Part shown: piece by piece, positions 26,924 through 35,701 of the stretch
How the letters are laid out: every line of letters starts with the position of its first letter
Numbering within the stretch: position 1 is the stretch's first letter
Assembly: GCF_013623905.1 (NCBI RefSeq)
Contig: NZ_JABKDD010000005.1
Span: forward strand, 186,001-250,000
Length of the DNA: 64,000 bases
Direction: 5' to 3'
Source of the DNA: Brevibacterium sediminis
Lineage (GTDB): Bacteria > Actinomycetota > Actinomycetes > Actinomycetales > Brevibacteriaceae
Translations under genes and position numbers: made by a program
Notes under the pieces: generated by a model
What the model was told of the DNA's origin: nothing
The model's input: the letters and a program-made list of their open reading frames with translations, nothing else
Databases searched by the model: none

Positions 26924-27845
26924 ACCCGGCGGATTGCGCGCAGCCGCGATCGACTGGTTAGAGATGAGAACTGACAGCGGGCGAGAACCACTCACCCGTG
27001 AGGATCTCAGCGATTTCCATTTTGCAAAAAGTGAAACGCGCCTAATCGCACCGATGCAGGGCATTTGGAAGCCCGGCAACTACTCGGCCGCTTTGTCTTT
27101 TCGCACGTCGTACACAGCACCGGGTGAATCTCCTCCCTACGAAGACTCCACTGGAATTGACGGTCGATTTAGGTACAAATGGCGAGGCACAGATCCCAAC
27201 CACCCCGAAAACGTTGGACTACGGGAGGCTCTGAACAACCGCCTCCCACTGATCTGGTTCCGCGGAGTTGCACAAAGCCCTGCCCGTTACCAAGTCATTG
27301 CTCCGGTTTTCATCGTTGATGAGGAGCCTGAGCACCAACAATTTGTGTTTGTCGCCGCTGAGGATGCGCAAGCAGCATTTGAGCTCAGCGATTCAGCACA
27401 CGAAACGGTCGCTCGACGCTATCTCAATAGAATGGCGAAAGCTCGAGTGCACCAGCCCGTTTTCCGGTCCATGGTGCTTTCTGCCTATGAGAACCGGTGC
27501 ACTGTCTGCATGTTGGCTCACCCCAGTCTTCTGGATGCCGCTCACATCGTGCCCGATAATGATGAACGCGGCATCGCCTCAGTCGTCAATGGACTGGCGA
27601 TGTGCAAAATTCACCATGCAGCTTTCGACCGGTACTTCCTCGGAATTCGTCCAGACCATGTCGTCGAGATTCGACATGATCTGTTGGAAGAGGTGGATGG
27701 CCCGATGCTTAAACACGGTCTTCAAGAACTCCACGGCAATAGCTTGATGACAGTCCCCAAGAGTCGGCGACAGCGCCCGGAAAGAGACCTACTCGAGCAC
27801 AAATACGAGCAGTTCCGGAACGCGACCATGAACGACGTAGCTTAG
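26910..27845 (+). CDS. HNH endonuclease with N-terminal recognition domain (McrA-like)
   Basis: 311 aa. The C-terminal nuclease has zinc and catalytic residues: CTVC at Cys197/Cys200, the catalytic DAAHIVP at His212, NGLAMC near 229 and KIHHAAFD. The first 150 residues (PPYEDSTG, RYKWRGTDP, LPLIWFRGVA) form a beta-rich domain resembling the base- or backbone-modification-sensing domains of restriction-like HNH proteins. The start overlaps the Nudix gene. Modification-dependent restriction is an inference from architecture; the exact sensor type is not recognised. Base composition suggests recent transfer, and an IS element begins just downstream. Confidence 0.83.
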   Translation: MPNGEPGGLRAAAIDWLEMRTDSGREPLTREDLSDFHFAKSETRLIAPMQGIWKPGNYSAALSFRTSYTAPGESPPYEDSTGIDGRFRYKWRGTDPNHPENVGLREALNNRLPLIWFRGVAQSPARYQVIAPVFIVDEEPEHQQFVFVAAEDAQAAFELSDSAHETVARRYLNRMAKARVHQPVFRSMVLSAYENRCTVCMLAHPSLLDAAHIVPDNDERGIASVVNGLAMCKIHHAAFDRYFLGIRPDHVVEIRHDLLEEVDGPMLKHGLQELHGNSLMTVPKSRRQRPERDLLEHKYEQFRNATMNDVA

Positions 27846-27937
27846 TTCTGCCCTCCCGGTTCTTCCGAGCTGGACGTTTCACTGACGTCCCGCTGCGGCG
27901 AAATCTACCTTCGCAGACTGACCCGTTACATTCATTG

Positions 27938-29140
27938 TCAAGCAGCAACCGGGGTCTTTGCCTCGTAGAGGGCCCCGGTCTTGACCATCTCGAACAGAAC
28001 GTTGAGCCGGCGACGAGCCAGGCACATCACCGCCGCATTATGCCGCTTCCCCTCATCTCGCTTCCGGTCGTAATAGGCCTTCGACAACGGGTCATGACAC
28101 GACGCAACCCACGCCGAGTGGAACAGGGCGTTCTTCAACCGTTTGTTGCCCGCCTTTGACGGGAACTCACCCCTGATTGATGTCCCCGACCGCCGCGTCA
28201 CCGGTGCGATCCCGGCATACGCCGCCAAGTGTCAGGCAGTTTTGAACGTATTGAAATCACCGGCTGCCAGGAGGATCTGGGACGCGGTCTTAACGCCGAC
28301 TCCCGGCATGGACGTTAAGACCTGAAGAAGAGGGAGCGAATCAGCCAACTCCTCAGCTTCAGCCTCGATCTCTTTACGCTCAGCTTTCAACGCCTTGATC
28401 CTGGCAGCATGCCGCGGCACCACCGACTCCGACGCCTCGCTCCCGGGCACGGTCACCGTCTGCTCGGCCAGGGCGTCAAAGATCGCATCAATCAGGGCCG
28501 ACGGGTCTTTACGGGTGTGGTTCTTCGCCCACCGCTTCACCCCCGACTTCCCCGCCGTGCGCAGACCCGCGGGACCGCGGTACCGGATCAGCAGATCCAG
28601 CACGATCGTCCTGGTCACGACAGTGCCTTTGAAGACCCGTTCCAGTGCCGGGTGGATCTGCAGCAACAAGGACCGCAACCGGTTGATCACCCTCGTCGTG
28701 TCGTGCGCGAGGTCCTCATCCGTGCCGGCCAACACTTTGAGGTTAGCCAGCACAACCGATTCCCTATCTACCGAGCGTAGCGTGTGCGGCATCGTGCGCG
28801 CGGTGTCGGCGATGATGAACGCATCCCTAGCATCCGTCTTCGCCTGCCCCGGATACAGATCGGCTGCTTTGCGCATCGCCAACCCCGGAAGATAGGCGAT
28901 ATCGGCACCACAATCCCGGGCGACCGCGACGGGAAGCGCACCGATCGTGTTCGGCTGATCAACAATGACGAGCACACGACCGAACCCGTCCTGCAACCTC
29001 GTGATCACGTCCCGAAGCGCGGTCTCATCCTGCGCCAGTTCGTGGTCGAAAACCCGCTCACCTGCCGGATCGAGTCCGCAACCGTGATGGCTGGTCTTGC
29101 CGACGTCGAGGCCGAACCAGACGTCGTATTCAGTGTTCAT
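27938..29140 (-). pseudogene. IS110-family transposase interrupted by an in-frame TGA
   Basis: The N-terminal part (29140-28232, 302 aa) has the DEDD RuvC-like domain: GLDVGKTSHHG with the first Asp, VIVDQP and TDARDAFIIADTAR. A TGA at 28232-28234 interrupts the frame within the sequence FKTA-stop-HLAAYAGIAPVTRRSG. The same frame then continues for 97 more residues to 27938, carrying the C-terminal Tnp domain with the RRSGTS serine region and KRLKNALFHSAW. Without the stop the protein would be about 399 aa, the normal length. A single base change explains it. As it stands the catalytic serine domain is cut off, so the element should be unable to move alone. Confidence 0.85.
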
Positions 29141-29385
29141 GACAGTCCTCCTCGACCATCCAAACCAGTGGCCGCAGGTTTGTCATGACACCCGATGCTG
29201 GCACCCACGTTACGACGAGACCTCAGTTCAACTGGGCCGAGCCCCTATCAGCAGTCAACGCGCGTCCTGGATTCCTGGCGGCAACACCCCCCCCCGGATC
29301 ATTAATGACAGGGCAAATCAGCCATACCAGGACCAGCGACCAGACCCCGTGCGGGGCCTACGAATAAATATAGGGGCACCCCCCC
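29141..29385 (-). ncRNA. Candidate bridge-RNA region of the IS110 element
   Basis: About 245 bp of non-coding sequence upstream of the transposase on its strand, ending in a GAGGAGGA ribosome site. It contains a nine-C run (29287-29295), a CCCCG/CGGGG hairpin near 29345-29356 and G/C-rich arms near 29371-29385. In the IS110 group this upstream end is transcribed into a structured guide (bridge) RNA with target- and donor-binding loops. I infer the RNA from position and element type; I have not folded it or matched the loops to flanks. Confidence 0.4.
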
Positions 29386-29388
29386 AAT

Positions 29389-29610
29389 GTTCGATTCGGC
29401 CAATGCAAAGTGGCGTGGACTCTTGCGTACCTGCATGGCAATTCGGCGCTCTTCTATTCCTACCCCGGCGCCCAGGTGCACCACCTCGGACATGCAGGGA
29501 ACACCACAATCGCCTCCAACGAATCCGAGCTGAAGAATTTCCTAACGGGCATCGCCCTTTCAGGGCCGCGGACGATCGATGTGGATCAGATCGTTCAGGC
29601 ACTCAAGTGA
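29389..29610 (+). pseudogene. C-terminal remnant of an unidentified gene cut by the IS element
   Basis: An open frame of about 70 codons runs from the presumed IS end to TGA at 29610. Its translation (ALFYSYPGAQVHHLGHAG, then ESELKNFLTGIAL and TIDVDQIVQALK) looks like a real protein C-terminus, not a shadow of another gene. It has no credible start: a stop at 29371-29373 lies inside the element. I do not recognise the family. Most likely the tail of a gene disrupted by IS110 insertion. Confidence 0.4.
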
Positions 29611-29631
29611 GAGACTGGCGGCATTGCGGGC

Positions 29632-31380
29632 TTAGGCCGTTGGCGGGCGACCTGGCCCAGCTCGCTCAGCTGATCTCTCCGCATGCCCTGCAGTCAGCTG
29701 CGGGTCGATGCGCAGCAGTAGCTGCGCGGCGAAACGCGCATCCGCATCCTCGAGATCCAGATCAGCGATCTCGGCCAGACGTCGCAGACGATAGCGCAGA
29801 GTGTTCGCATGCACATGGAGGAGATTAGCCGCTCGGCTGACGTCGCCCATGCACGCCAGCCAGGTGTCGAGGGTGAGCACGAAGTCGGTGCCGTTGTCGA
29901 GATCGTAATCGTGCAGCCTGTGGACCGGCCCGGACAGCTGGTCACGCCGCAGCGACACCTGATCCCGCAGGTCCAGCAGCAGAGAGTCGACATAGACCTG
30001 CGATAGTACAGCCACCGAGGTACCACGATCTCTCCGATCAAGACCCACGCGCAGGGCTCGACGTGCACCTTCTCTCGCGCTGAGGAGGTCTCGGGAATCC
30101 GTGACGATCGGCCCGATCCCGCCGCAGACCCGCACGCGTGTTCCGGCCCGGACCACGAGGTCGCCGACGAATCTCCGTGCCTGCTCCTCCCCGTCGTCAA
30201 CCGATTGGATTGGCAGTATCCCGAAGATGGTGTCACCTAGCCTCGCCGCACTGGCCTGTGGACGCACCGCCGCGAGATAGACGTTGATGGCGTCGACGAT
30301 CCGCTGCGCCTCGATGGCTTCGTCCAGCTGCGAGGTCTCCTCCTGATCCACGCCGAGAGCGAAGACTGCGATATGGGACGATTCGATTCCCAGTCTCCTG
30401 ATGGCGTACTCGGCGCCGTCGCCGCCGTCGAGGGCGGTGGCCAGCAGATCCGCTCGCAGACGACGATCCAGGCCGTCACTTGCTCGCAGCCTGAGCATGT
30501 GCAGTGCAGCGATCTTGGCCATGTCCCGGAGAACTCGTGCCAGCTCCTCATCCATCTCATCGGACAGCGCCGCCCAGATCGAGCCGAGGATCTCGCCTCC
30601 GGCACGGACCGCGATCGCCGCCCGATTCTTGACGTCGACTCCGTCGACATCGAGCCTGATCGACACCGGCTCGATCGACGAGTACAGCTTCGTGAAGAAC
30701 CCGGCCGATTGCAGCCTGCGGGTATATTCGACGGGCACCTGACGGTCGAGGATCGTTTCGATGCGCGGTCCGTCCGCGGTGTCCTGGCCCGAGGAGAAGG
30801 CGAGCACCCGCGAATTGCGGTCCTCGATCGTGATCGGGGCATCCAGCAGCGAACCGATGGCATTGGCCACGGCAAAGAGGTCCCCACCGGGCAGGCCGTC
30901 AATGGTTTCGGTGTCGTCGACCCCGCGCGGGTCGACGAGCAGAGAATTGATGAGGTTGCTCAGCTGCGTCCAGGATGCTCCGGCCACCAGAGTGAACACG
31001 GTCATGCCGTATCCGCGAGCGACGTGCGACATGGTCTCCATCAGGTCACGCGGCCCGCGACCGATGAGCACATTCGCACCCGCTGCGCTCATGCTCCGCA
31101 GACATCGCCGGACGTCGATCGCATCGGACAGACCGATACCCAGAACGATCGCTCCGGCCGGGATGACCTGATCATCGTGAGGATCGAAGGCAACCACCCC
31201 AGTCACGGCCTGATGCGGGTCATCGATCGCGGTGAGCGGGTTGAGCAGAGTCGAGCCGAGGTCATCGAGGACCCGTTCGAGAGTGAGCTGGGACGAAAGT
31301 CGCGGCAGCGGCCCACGCGGGGGCAGAGGCACTGGCGAAGCCTGGGTACGACGCGACTGTGCGGAGAGATCAGGCACCAT
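29632..31380 (-). CDS. PucR/CdaR-type transcriptional regulator
   Basis: 582 aa. The C-terminal PucR helix-turn-helix is clear at about residues 500-560 (LDTWLACMGDVSRAANLLHV, then HANTLRYRLRRLAEI). It is preceded by a GGDEF-like CdaR domain (DAINVYLAAVRPQASAARLGDTIFGILP). The first 150 residues form a PucR N-terminal sensory domain. Such proteins regulate purine, diacid, proline or amine catabolism. The target is not obvious: the decayed hydrolase/amidase operon lies directly upstream on the same strand. Intact over full length. Confidence 0.88.
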   Translation of the reverse strand: MVPDLSAQSRRTQASPVPLPPRGPLPRLSSQLTLERVLDDLGSTLLNPLTAIDDPHQAVTGVVAFDPHDDQVIPAGAIVLGIGLSDAIDVRRCLRSMSAAGANVLIGRGPRDLMETMSHVARGYGMTVFTLVAGASWTQLSNLINSLLVDPRGVDDTETIDGLPGGDLFAVANAIGSLLDAPITIEDRNSRVLAFSSGQDTADGPRIETILDRQVPVEYTRRLQSAGFFTKLYSSIEPVSIRLDVDGVDVKNRAAIAVRAGGEILGSIWAALSDEMDEELARVLRDMAKIAALHMLRLRASDGLDRRLRADLLATALDGGDGAEYAIRRLGIESSHIAVFALGVDQEETSQLDEAIEAQRIVDAINVYLAAVRPQASAARLGDTIFGILPIQSVDDGEEQARRFVGDLVVRAGTRVRVCGGIGPIVTDSRDLLSAREGARRALRVGLDRRDRGTSVAVLSQVYVDSLLLDLRDQVSLRRDQLSGPVHRLHDYDLDNGTDFVLTLDTWLACMGDVSRAANLLHVHANTLRYRLRRLAEIADLDLEDADARFAAQLLLRIDPQLTAGHAERSAERAGPGRPPTA

Positions 31381-31443
31381 TGGTCCATCCTAGTGCGTGT
31401 GCCGCCGCTGGACAGCCGAGTTCAGTCTCGGTCGTCTTCTGAC

Positions 31444-32348
31444 TCATCGACCGTATATCCGCTCGATAACCTCGTCGATCGATGCGATGACTGCATTCGG
31501 CTGTTCATGAGTCATCGCATGGCCAGCACCTGGGACGAGTCTCAGTCGGGCATTCGGCATCGATGCCGCGAATTCCTCTGCTGCGGCGTTCTGGCGGTCT
31601 CTCATGCGCGCCTCCCATCTGGCGTGCCGCCGGGTGCCCTGCAGCACGACCGCCGGGACTACTGGACCGCCCTGACGTTCGAGGTGCCGCAGCAGGGGCA
31701 GCGACGACACGATCTCCTGAGCTTCGCGTCGTCCCGCTCGCGCGCTTCGAGGCGCGGTTAGGTCCCTCCGTCCATGTCGGCGGCGGCAATCTCCGGGGAC
31801 TCTCCTTCGGGCAGCAGACCACGCTTGAATGCATGCGTACGCCGCAACCTGAACAGCAGGGAGTTGACCCCGAACGCCGCTACGTTGAGCACCGTCATCG
31901 CGCCGGACACCACGGTCGCCGAGGTGGCGTCGATGAGGACGAGACCGGTAGTTCGACTGCAATGCAGGCTGGCGAAGACTCGGACGATCGGGCCTCCCCA
32001 GCTGTGGCCGACGAGCAGTACCGGACCGGTCTCGCCGAGAGCATCGAGCACCTGAGTGAGATCATCGACGATGCGCTCCAGCGTTGGTCGCGAGTCAGCA
32101 GCATCACTGCCTCCGACGCCGGCTCGGTCATAGGCGATGGTCCGGTATCGCGAACTGAGTTCGCGCTGAATGTGATTCCACTGAGAAGCGGCCGAGCCCA
32201 TGCCGGCCTCGAAGACCACCAGGGGGCCGTCTCCGGTTCCCGCTCGTACGACGCGTATGCGTCGGCCGCCGTCGATGCTGACGAACTCCTCGTCGAGACC
32301 GCTTCCGGGGTCGAGCGAACGGTCGGTCGGTCAATTGCCTCGTATCAT
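31444..32348 (-). pseudogene. Alpha/beta hydrolase pseudogene (premature stop plus frameshift)
   Basis: ATG 32348 is coupled to the amidase stop (ATGA) and has a GGAGA ribosome site, but the frame ends after five codons at a TGA (32331-32333). It then continues as hydrolase sequence (DEEFVSIDGGRRIRVVRAG, VVFEAGMGS, YDRAGVGGSD, and the nucleophile elbow GHSWGGP). A second break, a 1-nt shift near 31760-31770, separates this from the C-terminal part. That part carries ARLRLVPGAGHAMTHEQP with the catalytic histidine and ends at 31444. Both breaks remove function. The intact relative would be a cytoplasmic alpha/beta-fold esterase or amidase of about 300 aa. Confidence 0.8.
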
Positions 32349-33813
32349 TCCGATTTCTCCTTCAGGTGCGCGTCAGGCACTGCGCCACCACCACGCCCCT
32401 GTGGTTCGGGCGGGACGTTCTCGTCCCATCTCTGCACGTCTTCAAGCTGCTTCGCCACCGCCACAACCGCGGCGTCCTCCTGATGCCGACCGACAATCTG
32501 CACTCCCATCGGCAGCCCGCTGGGCGTGAAGCCCGCCGGCACCGAAACGGCCGGCTGACCCGTAAGATTCGCCCATGGTGTGTGGCAGGACCACTCGAGC
32601 ATCAGGCCGAGCACTCCGTCGGCGCCGTCGGCAGTGAAATGCCCGATCGGCACCGGGGGTGCCGTCGTCGTCGGCGTCAATGCCGCATCGAACTCGTTCA
32701 GAGCGACCAGGAATGAGCTCGCATAGGCCGCCTGCATCGCTTGGGCCAGAGCCAGGTCCGCGGCAGAGAGACGCTTCCCGGAGGCGACGAGGTACCGGGT
32801 GAAATCCGTCCGTGTCGCTCGACGCCGCTCCGGCACCGCCTGCTCCACTGCCGCCGACACCGTCGCTGCGAACGTCGCTGTGAAGGACCGGATCAGCTCC
32901 TCATCGAATCCCGCCGGGATGGCGATCTCGGCGACGTCGTGGCCGGCCTCGCGCAGGACCGCGGCCGTACGGTGAGCGGCCGCGACGATCTCGGGATCCG
33001 TGGACACGGAGGAGACTCCGCTCTCGGTCCACATCGCGATCCTCAGCCGCCGGCTCGCCCTCTGTCTGACCGCCTCGGAGATTGGGGTCGAATGGGGCTA
33101 ACCGTAGAGATCACCCGGTTGGGAATGCGCCATCGCCTCGAGTCCGATCACCAGATCGTCGACCGTGCGCGCGATCGGCCCCTCTGTGCCTGAGGCGAAG
33201 AACGTCGAGCGTGGTGCGGTGCTGATGAGGCCTCTGCTGGGTTTGAGGCCCACGAGGTTGCAGGTGGCGGCGGGGGGGGGGTGCGGATCGACCCGGCACT
33301 GTCACTGCCGTGGGCCAGCGGGAGCAGACGAGCCGCAACAGCACCGACGGCACCGCTCGCATAGCGTCCGAGGTCGTACGGTGTCACGCTCGGCCGACCG
33401 GTCAGCTCTCCGTCGGTGAAGCACGCGGCACCGAACTCCGGGGCACTCGTCTTCCCGAGAAGCACCACACCCGCGGATCGCAGCCTGGCAACAGTCGAGT
33501 CATCGGTCGGCGGAACAGTGTCCGAAAGAGCTCGAGTGCCGAACGTGGTGCGCACTCCGGCCGTGGCGAAGAGATCCTTGATCGCCAACGGCAGTCCCGT
33601 TAGGCGATCACCCTCACCCGCCGCCAGCCGCGCGTCTGCCCGAGCCGCCTCGGTCAAAGATACCTCGGGACAGACGGTCGTGAAGGCTCCGAGGCGACCG
33701 TCCAGTCGCTCGATGCGCTCAAGGTAGTGCCGCGTCAGCTCATATGAGCTCACCTTCCGGCGCCGCAGCGCGTCCAGTTGGGCACCGGCGCTCAGCTCAT
33801 GCAGCTCAGTCAT
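32345..33813 (-). pseudogene. Amidase-signature enzyme pseudogene (frameshift in a C-run plus stop)
   Basis: The N-terminal part (33813 to about 33285) has amidase features LPLAIKDLFATAGV (catalytic lysine) and LAHGSDSAGSIR (cis-serine). The usual GGSSGG nucleophile segment is shortened to YASGAVG. The frame is lost at a run of ten C (33272-33281). After a 1-nt shift the family sequence resumes (CNLVGLKPSRGLISTAPRS, then GPIARTVDDLVIGLEAMAHS) until an in-frame TAG at 33098-33100. Beyond it the same frame continues through RIAMWTESGV to 32345. With three separate lesions the gene is surely inactive, not merely a sequencing slip. Overlaps an intact tetR (ATGA). Confidence 0.85.
33272..33281. 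repeat. Ten-G homopolymer at the amidase frameshift
   Basis: A run of ten G on the plus strand (C on the coding strand) lies where the amidase frame breaks; eight or eleven would restore it. Homopolymer slippage could be the cause, or the run could be phase-variable, but the extra stop codon and the lost nucleophile segment argue for plain decay. Confidence 0.6.
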
Positions 33814-34385
33814 CGCGTCGGGCCTCCCTGAGTCGCCACGGCCGTGATGGTGTCCGCGAGCAGATCGAGCTCGCTCGGAGTCATGGCCTGCCTGCCGATG
33901 AGCCGTTTGTGTATGAGCGGCCCCTCCGCCAGCCCCTGCAGCAGGGCCAGATCGGGCAGTTCTGTGATTTCGCCTCGTCGCAGGGCCCGGGTCACGGCCT
34001 CGGTGAGTGGCTGCGAGCGATGTTTCGCCGTGTTCAGGAATGTGACCTCGGCTTCGGGGTCCTTAGGCAGCTCGGCGAGAAATCCGACGAGGCCTTCCGT
34101 CCACGGTGCGCGCCAGCTTCTCGAGAGATCGTCGAGGAAGTGGCGGAGATCCTCGCGCAGATCGCCGGTGTCACGCGACGTCACGGGAGGCAGATGGGCC
34201 GCGAGGACCTCGGCGACCAGCTGTGCCTTCGTCGTCCAGCGACGATAGACATCGGACCGGTGGGCACCGGCTCGTGTGGCGACCTCGGACATTGACAGCG
34301 CATCGAAGCCGCCTTCTGCGAGGAGGTCCCACCCAGACTCCAACAGTCGCTTCTCCAGGGAAGGGTCTTTCGGACGAGCCAACAC
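33810..34385 (-). CDS. TetR-family regulator
   Basis: 191 aa from GTG 34385 (TTG 34382 is an alternative). The N-terminal helix-turn-helix spans ALSMSEVATRAGAHRSDVYR, then RWTTKAQLVAEVLAAH, and the C-terminal domain is of TetR_C type. It is the first gene of a minus-strand operon whose amidase and hydrolase are now broken, and it is divergent from the peptide ABC transporter. It is intact, so it may still control the ABC operon across the 293-bp shared region. Confidence 0.87.
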   Translation of the reverse strand: MLARPKDPSLEKRLLESGWDLLAEGGFDALSMSEVATRAGAHRSDVYRRWTTKAQLVAEVLAAHLPPVTSRDTGDLREDLRHFLDDLSRSWRAPWTEGLVGFLAELPKDPEAEVTFLNTAKHRSQPLTEAVTRALRRGEITELPDLALLQGLAEGPLIHKRLIGRQAMTPSELDLLADTITAVATQGGPTR

Positions 34386-34678
34386 GTACCTGCTTTCACT
34401 ACATCATGTTGCGTCAAAGACTAGACGGCCTCTGACATACAATTCAATAGAAGACAGTGTTTTCCCGACCCTATGCGCAGTCCAAGACTCGGTAGGGCTA
34501 CACACTGTAGCGGAATCCTCCGCATCGGATCCGCGTGCTCCCACGGTGCCGCCCCCATCCATTGGCCACTCGGACAAACTCAGCGAAGCATCGCTGGGCG
34601 ATTCGACGAGGTGGTGGCAATGGTCACCTTGGAATACTCATGTCTGGAGGTTCTCACCGACTCAGCGAGGAGGGTGGA
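34386..34678. promoter_or_regulatory. Divergent tetR / peptide ABC operon control region
   Basis: 293 bp without a credible gene. The segment 34430-34470 is AT-rich and probably holds the promoters. I see no clear palindrome or terminator. The last 20 bp carry GAGGAGGGTGGA, the ribosome site for the permease GTG start at 34679. Confidence 0.4.
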
Positions 34679-35701
34679 GTGACAGGACAATCACCGACGA
34701 CCATACGAACGGCTCCCGGTCGGGCGCGTCCGACACGCGCTTCGGCTCTCGTCAGCCATCCGCTGACGACGTATCTGCTGCGCAGATTCGGCTACATCCT
34801 CATCTCCCTGTTCGTTCTGGTCACGATCTCGTTCCTGCTCGTCCAACTGATTCCCGGCGACCCGGCTCGAGCCTCGGCGGGAGAGTCCGCTCCCCCGGAA
34901 GCCGTCGAGGCCAGACGAATCGAACTCGGGCTCGACAAACCGCTCGTCATCCAATACCTGGTGTTCTGGAGAGGTCTCTTCGCCGGGGACCTCGGTGATT
35001 CGATCAGTCTGCGCATCCCGGTCATCGACGTCATCACCGGACGAGCACCGGCGACGCTCGAACTCGCCTTCATCGCCGTGGCCATCGCACTCGTCTCGGC
35101 CGTGTGCCTCGGGCTCATGTTCGGCGCACTCACCCGCTCGGGCCGCCGGTACGGCACCGAGGTCGGCTTCACCTCCGTCACCGCCGTCGTCGCCGTGATT
35201 CCGGAGTTCCTGGCCGGCATCATCCTCGTCTACCTCTTCGCCGTCAGCGTCGAGCTTCTGCCCGTAGCCGGGCGCACGGGTCCCGAGTCCTATGTGCTGC
35301 CGGTGATCGCTCTGGCGATCGGGCCGTGCGCGGCCCTGACCAGGATCGTCCGCGCCGAGACCCTGACGGTTCTGCGCCAGGACTACATCCGAACCGCACG
35401 CTCGAAGCGGATGTCACCGGTCCGTCTCTATGGCCGACACGTGCTGCCGAATCTCCTCACCTCGACCCTGACGATCTCCGGCCTACTCCTGGGCGGAATG
35501 ATCGCCGGAACCGTGCTCGTCGAGTCCATCTTCGCGTGGCCGGGTCTGGGCGGGGTCATCGTCGACTCCATCCAGGGCAAGGACTATCCGCTCATCCAGG
35601 CGATCGTCATCTTCTACGGACTCGTCGTTCTACTCATCAACCTCGTTGTCGACGTGGCTCTCATCCTCCTCGATCCTCGCACCACATTGGACGCTTCATG
35701 A
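34679..35701 (+). CDS. Peptide ABC transporter permease, DppB/OppB type
   Basis: 340 aa. I chose GTG 34679 because GAGGAGGG precedes it; the ORF back to 34535 is not membrane-like. Six membrane segments, the family N-terminus LLRRFGYILISLFVLVTISF with LIPGDPA, and the EAA loop (RTARSKRMSPVRLYGRHVL, then PNLL). It forms the membrane channel with the permease domain of the next, fused subunit. The stop overlaps the next ATG (ATGA). No binding-protein gene is adjacent; the lipoprotein encoded at 43509 is the likely partner. Confidence 0.9.
   Translation: MTGQSPTTIRTAPGRARPTRASALVSHPLTTYLLRRFGYILISLFVLVTISFLLVQLIPGDPARASAGESAPPEAVEARRIELGLDKPLVIQYLVFWRGLFAGDLGDSISLRIPVIDVITGRAPATLELAFIAVAIALVSAVCLGLMFGALTRSGRRYGTEVGFTSVTAVVAVIPEFLAGIILVYLFAVSVELLPVAGRTGPESYVLPVIALAIGPCAALTRIVRAETLTVLRQDYIRTARSKRMSPVRLYGRHVLPNLLTSTLTISGLLLGGMIAGTVLVESIFAWPGLGGVIVDSIQGKDYPLIQAIVIFYGLVVLLINLVVDVALILLDPRTTLDAS

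Larger units (their letters stand above)
27846..29385 (-). mobile_element. IS110-family insertion sequence (inactive transposase)
   Basis: An element carrying an IS110-type DEDD transposase on the minus strand. IS110 elements lack terminal inverted repeats, so ends cannot be set exactly. One end lies in the gene-free 92 bp after the HNH stop codon, which includes a small hairpin GGACGT/ACGTCC at 27872-27890. The other lies between 29374 and about 29410, where the reading frame of a truncated host gene begins. The long non-coding stretch upstream of the transposase (29141-29385) is typical of the IS110 group, which encodes its bridge RNA there. Confidence 0.7.

Noticed and set aside
33272..33281. 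Amidase frameshift as only a homopolymer sequencing error or phase-variable switch
   Set aside because: A separate in-frame TAG and a damaged nucleophile motif in the same gene, plus lesions in the next gene, point to true decay.
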